From Bifidobacterium phasiani (GTDB taxonomy: Bacteria > Actinomycetota > Actinomycetes > Actinomycetales > Bifidobacteriaceae), in NCBI RefSeq assembly GCF_019331775.1, contig NZ_JAHBBD010000005.1, positions 78,884-142,883 on the forward strand: a stretch of 64,000 nucleotides of DNA, read 5' to 3'. The position numbers were made by a program, and so were the translations under genes. Positions 59,670 to 64,000 of the stretch are shown here, piece by piece. Each line of letters opens with the position of its first letter. Positions within the stretch are counted from its first letter, which is position 1. A model generated the notes under the pieces. The model searched no databases, was not told where the DNA came from, and saw only the letters and a list, made by a program, of their open reading frames with translations.

Positions 59670-61037
59670 CTACAGCAGGGCGGCGGGGTCGAGCAGCCCC
59701 AGGTCCTCGCCGTCCAGCACGTCGCGCGCGTGCAGGTACAGCCGCGGGATGCGGTTGCGCAGGCAGGTGAAGATCTCGTAGCTGATGGTGTCCGCGGCGC
59801 GCGCCCAGTCGTCGGCGGTCGGCTCGCACGCCGCCTCGCCGCGGCCCGGACCGAACAGCACCACGGTGTCGCCCTCGCGCACGCCCATCCGGGCCGCGGA
59901 GCCGTGCAGATCCAGCACGAACTGGTCCATGCACACGCGCCCGCTCACGCGCATCAGCCTCGGCCCGTCCGCCGTCATCACGCGCACGGGGCCGCCGGGC
60001 TTGTCCATATGGCGGGCGCCCTCCACGTCGAACCCGGACGCCGAGCGGTGGATGCCGTCGGCGTAGCCGACCGGCACGATCGCGGTGCTGGTGGCCTCCT
60101 CGGTCAGGTAGGTGCGCCCGTAGGAGATGCCGTGCGCGGCGGAGACGTCCTTGACGGTGCCGAGCTGCGCCTGGAGCGTCATGGCCGGGCGGAGGCGGTA
60201 CTTCGACGGCGTGCCCATCGCCGGGTCCGGCTCGTAGCCGTACAGGCCGATGCCGGGGCGCGTCAGCTCGAAGTGGATCTCCGGGCGGTCCAGCGTGGCG
60301 GCCGTGTTGGCCAGATGCCGGATCTCGGGCGGCAGCCCGGCCGCCTCCATCCGCGCGGTGAACGCGTTGAAGTGCTCGACCTGCCGCTCGGTGGAGGCCA
60401 CGAACTCCGGCACGTCCGGGGCGTCGGCGACGGCCAGGTGGCTCCACTGGCCGACCACGCGCACCACGCCCTCGCGGGCGAGCGACGCCAGGGCGGCCAG
60501 CGCGTCGTCGAAGTTGGCCTCGGTGAAGCCGTTGCGTCCGAAGCCCGAATCCACCTTGACATGCACGCGGGCGACGCGGCCGGTGCGGCGCGCGGCCGAC
60601 TCGACGGCGCCGATGCCGTCGAGCGAGCCGACCGACACGTCGATGTCGTTGGCGATCAGATCGTCGAGCGGCGCGGTCGGGCCGCTGTACATCCACGTCA
60701 GGATGCGGCAGCGCTCCGGCCCGATGCCCGCGCGGCGCAGGCGCAGCGCCTCGCGCGCCTGCGCGGTGCCCAGCCAGGTGGCGCCGCCGGCGAGGGCGGC
60801 GAGGGCGGCGGGGATCAGTCCGTGGCCGTAGGCGTCGGCCTTGACCACGCCCATGACCGCGGTGCCGGAGCCCGCTCCCCCGCACACCTCGACGAGATGG
60901 CGCATGTTGTCGTGCAGCGCGGCGAGGTCCACGATCGCCTGCGCCGGGTACTCGCGCAACGCCCGTTCGTAATTCGCCCTGCCCTGCTCGCTGGAGAACT
61001 CCCATGAGGGTGCCGCATTCAAAGTCATGGCCTCCAT
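59670..61037 (-). CDS. alr: Alanine racemase
   Basis: PLP enzyme that makes D-alanine for peptidoglycan. The 455-residue protein has AVMGVVKADAYGHG with the PLP Lys66 and the second catalytic Tyr in GISYGRTYL; VDSGFGRNGF and GRVCMDQF (conserved Cys-Met-Asp near the active site) are typical. About 25-30 residues precede the barrel. Two starts are possible, ATG at 61037 and at 61028 (the latter has GGAGG only 2 nt away). Flanked by a gluconokinase gene upstream. Confidence 0.95.
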   Translation of the reverse strand: MEAMTLNAAPSWEFSSEQGRANYERALREYPAQAIVDLAALHDNMRHLVEVCGGAGSGTAVMGVVKADAYGHGLIPAALAALAGGATWLGTAQAREALRLRRAGIGPERCRILTWMYSGPTAPLDDLIANDIDVSVGSLDGIGAVESAARRTGRVARVHVKVDSGFGRNGFTEANFDDALAALASLAREGVVRVVGQWSHLAVADAPDVPEFVASTERQVEHFNAFTARMEAAGLPPEIRHLANTAATLDRPEIHFELTRPGIGLYGYEPDPAMGTPSKYRLRPAMTLQAQLGTVKDVSAAHGISYGRTYLTEEATSTAIVPVGYADGIHRSASGFDVEGARHMDKPGGPVRVMTADGPRLMRVSGRVCMDQFVLDLHGSAARMGVREGDTVVLFGPGRGEAACEPTADDWARAADTISYEIFTCLRNRIPRLYLHARDVLDGEDLGLLDPAALL

Positions 61038-61189
61038 TGTGGCGCGCTCGCACGACGAACGGGCGCGGCGGGTCAGTGCATGGCGGTTCGGTGCGGCGAT
61101 GCTCCCGTTGGCCCGGCCACGCGGCTGCCCGAACCGGACGCCGCACACAGCCGGACGAACCGGGCACCTCACCCGGCCGGCCCGGCCGG

Positions 61190-61711
61190 TCAGACCCCGC
61201 CGGACGCGGCGGCGTACGCCCGGACGGCGTGGACGGCCCGGCCGACCATGTCCTCGATGCCGCCCTCGACGCAGATCTCGACGCCGGGCTCGTCCGGCTG
61301 CAGCGGCTCGAGGATCGCGAACTGGCTGGGCAGCAGCGCCGGCGGCATGAAGTGCCCCCTGCGGGCCTTCAGCCGTTCGCCGATGAGCCCCTCGGAGCCG
61401 CACAGGTGGACGAAGTAGACGGGGACGTTCTCGCGCAGCACGTCGCGGTAGGCGCGCTTGAGCGCGGAGCTGGAGACCACGGTGTCGCGCCGGGCCGAGT
61501 CCTGCGCGATCATCCAGGAATTGATGGCGTGCAGCCACGGCCAGCGGTCCTCGTCGGAGAGCGGGACGCCGGCGCTCATCTTGTCGATGTTGGCCCGGGG
61601 GTGGAAGGCGTCGCCCTCCGCCATCTCATAGCCGAGGCGGTCGCGGATCGCCTCGGCCACCGTGGATTTGCCGCAGCCCGAAACCCCCATGACCACGATG
61701 TGCATGTGCAT
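61190..61711 (-). CDS. gntK: Gluconokinase
   Basis: Small kinase of 173 residues that phosphorylates gluconate to 6-phosphogluconate, feeding Gnd. P-loop MGVSGCGKST near the N-terminus; GDAFHPRANIDKMSAGVPLSDEDRWPWL is the gluconokinase signature; VVSSSALKRAYRDVLR and GHFMPPALLPSQFAILE follow. AAAGGAG sits 10 nt before the ATG at 61711. No gluconate permease is adjacent. Confidence 0.93.
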   Translation of the reverse strand: MHMHIVVMGVSGCGKSTVAEAIRDRLGYEMAEGDAFHPRANIDKMSAGVPLSDEDRWPWLHAINSWMIAQDSARRDTVVSSSALKRAYRDVLRENVPVYFVHLCGSEGLIGERLKARRGHFMPPALLPSQFAILEPLQPDEPGVEICVEGGIEDMVGRAVHAVRAYAAASGGV

Positions 61712-61760
61712 CGGCGTGCTCCTTTGCATGGTCGCGGCCGGCGCGTCCGGGCCGTCCGGC

Positions 61761-62288
61761 TCACCACTCGTGGCGCTGGTAGGCGATGCGCGTGGTGTCG
61801 GTCGGGCGGTCGAGCAGCTGGATCAGCCCGCAGCGCGCGAACCCGCAGGTCTCCAGCACGTGCTGCATGGCCTTGTTGTTGGGGTGGGTGTCGGCGCGCA
61901 CGTTGCCGTAGTGCTTGAGCGTCCACCTGATGCAGTCGCGCGCGGCGTGGCGGACCAGCCCCGACGAGGCGATGCGGTGGATCGTCACGTACGCGGCGTC
62001 GTCCAGCCACGCGCCGTCGATGTGCCGGTAGGTCGGGTCCTCCCCCGGGCACAGCGCGAACTGCGCAAGGATGCGCTCGCGCCCGTCCTGCCGGTCCACC
62101 AACAGCATCGTGCGGTGGTTGGCGATGTCGTCGAGCACGACCTCCTCGCGGGGGAAGGTGGTGCCCCACTGGGTCGGATTGCCGCTGCGCGCCATCAGCT
62201 CGCGGGCGTGCGCGTAGTTCTTCCGGATCTGCGGGAGATCCTGCATCGTGGCATGACGGAACCGCCGCGTGGAGGTATTGTCGGTCAC
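61761..62288 (-). CDS. GNAT-family N-acetyltransferase
   Basis: Acetyltransferase of 175 residues. The fold is recognisable from RHATMQDLPQIRKNYAHARELMA at the start and VRADTHPNNKAMQHVLETCGFARCG near the C-terminus (the latter part is the acetyl-CoA-proximal helix and the NKAMQ-VLE-CGF pattern). Motif A is degenerate (IASSGLVRHAARDCIRWTLKH). Substrate unknown. Lies between gluconokinase and luxS, separated from luxS by 105 bp. Confidence 0.82.
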   Translation of the reverse strand: MTDNTSTRRFRHATMQDLPQIRKNYAHARELMARSGNPTQWGTTFPREEVVLDDIANHRTMLLVDRQDGRERILAQFALCPGEDPTYRHIDGAWLDDAAYVTIHRIASSGLVRHAARDCIRWTLKHYGNVRADTHPNNKAMQHVLETCGFARCGLIQLLDRPTDTTRIAYQRHEW

Positions 62289-62393
62289 TTCGTTCTCCTC
62301 TGCACCCTGGCCAGTTACTGACCGACAAAGCTAGCACGGCGTCTCGTCTTACGCACGCCCCGGCCATGCACCGGGCGCGGAGGGGCCGCGCGC

Positions 62394-62888
62394 TCAGACC
62401 ACCTTGCGCTCGAACGGGTCGGAGCTGATGCCCTTGGCCAGGATGTCGCGGCACCACTGCTTGGCCGTGAACAGGCTGTGGTCGCGGTAGTTGCCGCAGC
62501 TTTCGATGGTCGTCGCAGGCACGTCGTCCCACGTCGCCTCGTCCGCGATGAACTCGAGGGACTCCTTGAGCGCGCGGGCCACGTCCTCGGTGGAGTGCTC
62601 GCCCCAGGTGAGCAGGTGGAAGCCGGTGCGGCAGCCGAACGGCGAGCAGTCGATGTAGCCGGGGATGCGCTCGCGCAGCAGCACGGCGATCGTGTGCTCG
62701 ATGGTGTGCAGGCCGCCGGTCGGGATCGCGTTCTCGTTCGGCTGGACCAGACGCAGGTCGTAGTTGGAGATCACGTCGCCGTTCGGGCCGGTCTGCGTGT
62801 CGATGTAGCGCACGTACGGCGCCTTCACCTTGGTGTGGTCGAGCTGGAAGCTCTCGACGACCGGCTTGTCCATGGATTCCTCCGCCAT
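62394..62888 (-). CDS. luxS: S-ribosylhomocysteine lyase
   Basis: Converts S-ribosylhomocysteine to homocysteine and DPD, the precursor of autoinducer-2. The 164-residue protein has the iron-binding HTIEH (His61, His65) and Cys in [11 protein letters not shown], catalytic Cys86 in [13 protein letters not shown], and Glu in the HTIEH pattern. GGAAGGAG precedes the ATG. No pfs/mtnN or other cycle gene is beside it. Confidence 0.97.
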   Translation of the reverse strand: MAEESMDKPVVESFQLDHTKVKAPYVRYIDTQTGPNGDVISNYDLRLVQPNENAIPTGGLHTIEHTIAVLLRERIPGYIDCSPFGCRTGFHLLTWGEHSTEDVARALKESLEFIADEATWDDVPATTIESCGNYRDHSLFTAKQWCRDILAKGISSDPFERKVV

Positions 62889-62972
62889 TTCGGCTCCTTC
62901 CCGTTAAGACCGTGATGCACTACCCATTATCGTCCGCACGGCGCGCGACGCGCGTCACGGTGCCGTCGCGGC

Positions 62973-63071
62973 GCCCGGCCGCACGCCATGCGCCGCATCC
63001 GGCATGCTTCCGCCGACGCGCTTCCACCGGCATGCCCGGCGCGCGCGTCATGCCCGGCCGCACGCCATGCG
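62973..63071. repeat. 20-bp direct repeat between luxS and the acetyltransferase gene
   Basis: GCCCGGCCGCACGCCATGCG occurs at 62973-62992 and again at 63052-63071, immediately before the acetyltransferase stop codon. The interval is extremely GC-rich and repetitive. Confidence 0.7.
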
Positions 63072-63668
63072 TCACGCCCCGGCCGCGCGCTCCCCGTCGC
63101 CGCGCCCCTCGCGCGCCATCCACTCCTCGCGCAGCAGGCCGTAGACGCACAGGTCGCTGCAGCGGCGCCGCTCGCCGACCCCGACCACGTGGCCGCGGCG
63201 CACCACGCCCTCGAGCGTGTAGCCGAGACGCTCGGCGACGGCCCGGCTGCGCCGGTTGTCCACGTCGTTGGTGATCTGCACACGCTGCATGCCCAGCTGC
63301 TCGAAGCACAGCTCCTCGATCGCCCTCACGCCGCGGGTCACCAGCCCGCGCCCCTCATACGCGGAGCCGATCCAGTACCCGATCTCGGCGCATCTGACGT
63401 CCTTGTCGACCCGCGCGATGCCGACCGAACCGACGATGCGCCCGTCCACGACGAGGGCGCCCATCAGCCCCGACAGCGAGGCCCACTGCTCGGCGAGCAT
63501 CGCCATGGACCGGCGCTCGTCGTCGGCCGACCGGACGGAGTCCATCCACGGCAGCCACACACCGAAACGCTCGCGCTCCGAATCGAGCAGGGCGTAGATC
63601 TCCTCGGCGTCGAGCACCGTCACCGGGCGCAGCGACGCATGGTCGTCAAGCCGTATCGAAAACCACAT
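63072..63668 (-). CDS. RimJ/RimL-type GNAT acetyltransferase
   Basis: Acetyltransferase of 198 residues with the RimJ/RimL pattern: LRPVTVLDAEEIYALLDSERE at the N-terminus, IGYWIGSAYEGRGLVTRGVRAI (motif A), VQITNDVDNRRSRAVAERLGY (motif B). These acetylate ribosomal or other N-termini or small molecules. The ATG at 63668 (MWFSIRL) was chosen because it aligns with the family start; a GTG-type longer form exists. Downstream of the partial recQ in the same direction. Confidence 0.85.
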   Translation of the reverse strand: MWFSIRLDDHASLRPVTVLDAEEIYALLDSERERFGVWLPWMDSVRSADDERRSMAMLAEQWASLSGLMGALVVDGRIVGSVGIARVDKDVRCAEIGYWIGSAYEGRGLVTRGVRAIEELCFEQLGMQRVQITNDVDNRRSRAVAERLGYTLEGVVRRGHVVGVGERRRCSDLCVYGLLREEWMAREGRGDGERAAGA

Positions 63669-63713
63669 GCCACCGACCATACACCATGCATGCCGTCCGT
63701 CGCCGAAGCCCGC

Positions 63714-64000
63714 CTACCGGAACTCGGCGATGGCCTTGAGGAACCGCTCGCCGTACTGGCGCAGCTTGTTCTCGCCGACGCCGTTGACCTCCAGGAACGC
63801 CTCGGGCGAGGCCGGCCGCCTCACGCACATGTCGCGCAGCGCCTTGTCGGAGAACACGATGTACGGCGGCTTGCCGATCTCCTGAGCGATGTCGCGGCGC
63901 AGCGCGCGCAGCCGTTCGAACAGCCGCTCGTCGTCGTCGGTGAACTCGGCCGCCTCCTGCGCGGCGACGGCCCCGCCCGCCGTGGCCCCGCCGGCGTACC
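63714..64000 (-). CDS. recQ: RecQ-type DNA helicase, C-terminal HRDC domain (partial)
   Basis: The 3' end of a gene that runs off the window edge. The visible 95 codons contain a complete HRDC domain: LFERLRALRRDIAQEIGKPP, YIVFSDKALRDMCVRRPAS, and FLEVNGVGENKLRQYGERFL. This helix-hairpin-helix-like domain is typical of the C-terminus of RecQ helicases (also of RNase D, which is less likely because of the wording and the Ala/Gly-rich preceding linker). The helicase core lies outside the window. Confidence 0.82.
   Translation of the reverse strand, partial: YAGGATAGGAVAAQEAAEFTDDDERLFERLRALRRDIAQEIGKPPYIVFSDKALRDMCVRRPASPEAFLEVNGVGENKLRQYGERFLKAIAEFR

Overview
The window is a very GC-rich, gene-dense stretch of an actinobacterial chromosome. 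The best fit is a high-GC Bifidobacterium. This is inferred from gene content and gene order (purF-purM-purD, purE-purK, gnd-zwf-opcA-pgl, dgt-dnaG, luxS) and from the look of the proteins; no database search was run. About 53 protein genes and one tRNA are supported. I see no rRNA, prophage, insertion sequence, CRISPR array or replication origin.

Layout. 30-7309: a Y-family polymerase behind a LexA-like box, then a catabolic locus (creatininase-family hydrolase, MHS transporter and PucR regulator on the minus strand, with a divergent CodA-like amidohydrolase). 7468-11434: purF, purM and purD. 11558-16591: an ALDH3/SDR pair, an LtaS-like phosphoglycerol transferase and a Fur-type regulator. 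16695-18345: purE-purK. 18935-22606: a quinone-oxidoreductase-type enzyme and a divergent, insertion-bearing DXS-like enzyme. 22648-27853: a three-gene ABC system and an MFS exporter. 27949-31571: tRNA-Arg(TCT), tandem repeats, an acetyltransferase, a flavodoxin, a pentapeptide-like protein and 6-phosphogluconolactonase. 31637-35674: opcA, zwf and gnd, which with the gluconokinase at 61190 form an oxidative pentose phosphate module. 35843-38179: a GH51 arabinofuranosidase.

38334-45952 is a probable 2-aminoethylphosphonate (2-AEP) locus: RpiR-type regulator, ABC ATPase, a single protein joining two permease domains to a substrate-binding domain, PhnW and PhnX. It should import 2-AEP and convert it through phosphonoacetaldehyde to acetaldehyde and phosphate. 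46076-50211 holds very small membrane proteins, an 11-residue-repeat protein, a MerR-controlled hydrolase and an XRE/DUF2975-like pair. 50831-54302: dnaG and dgt. 54472-59477 is a tight operon (GntR, ADP-ribosylglycohydrolase family, PfkB kinase, NCS1 permease, isochorismatase family) that resembles E. coli yegTUVW with a different transporter. 59670-64000: alr, gluconokinase, two acetyltransferases, luxS and the 3' end of recQ.

The most striking non-coding signal is an ~80-bp, near-perfect palindrome present three times (20237, 46523, 50579), with extra solitary half-sites. Two copies carry a related tail of short GGGAT-type repeats. Several enzymes also carry Ala/Gly/Asp/Thr-rich low-complexity insertions that family relatives would not be expected to have.
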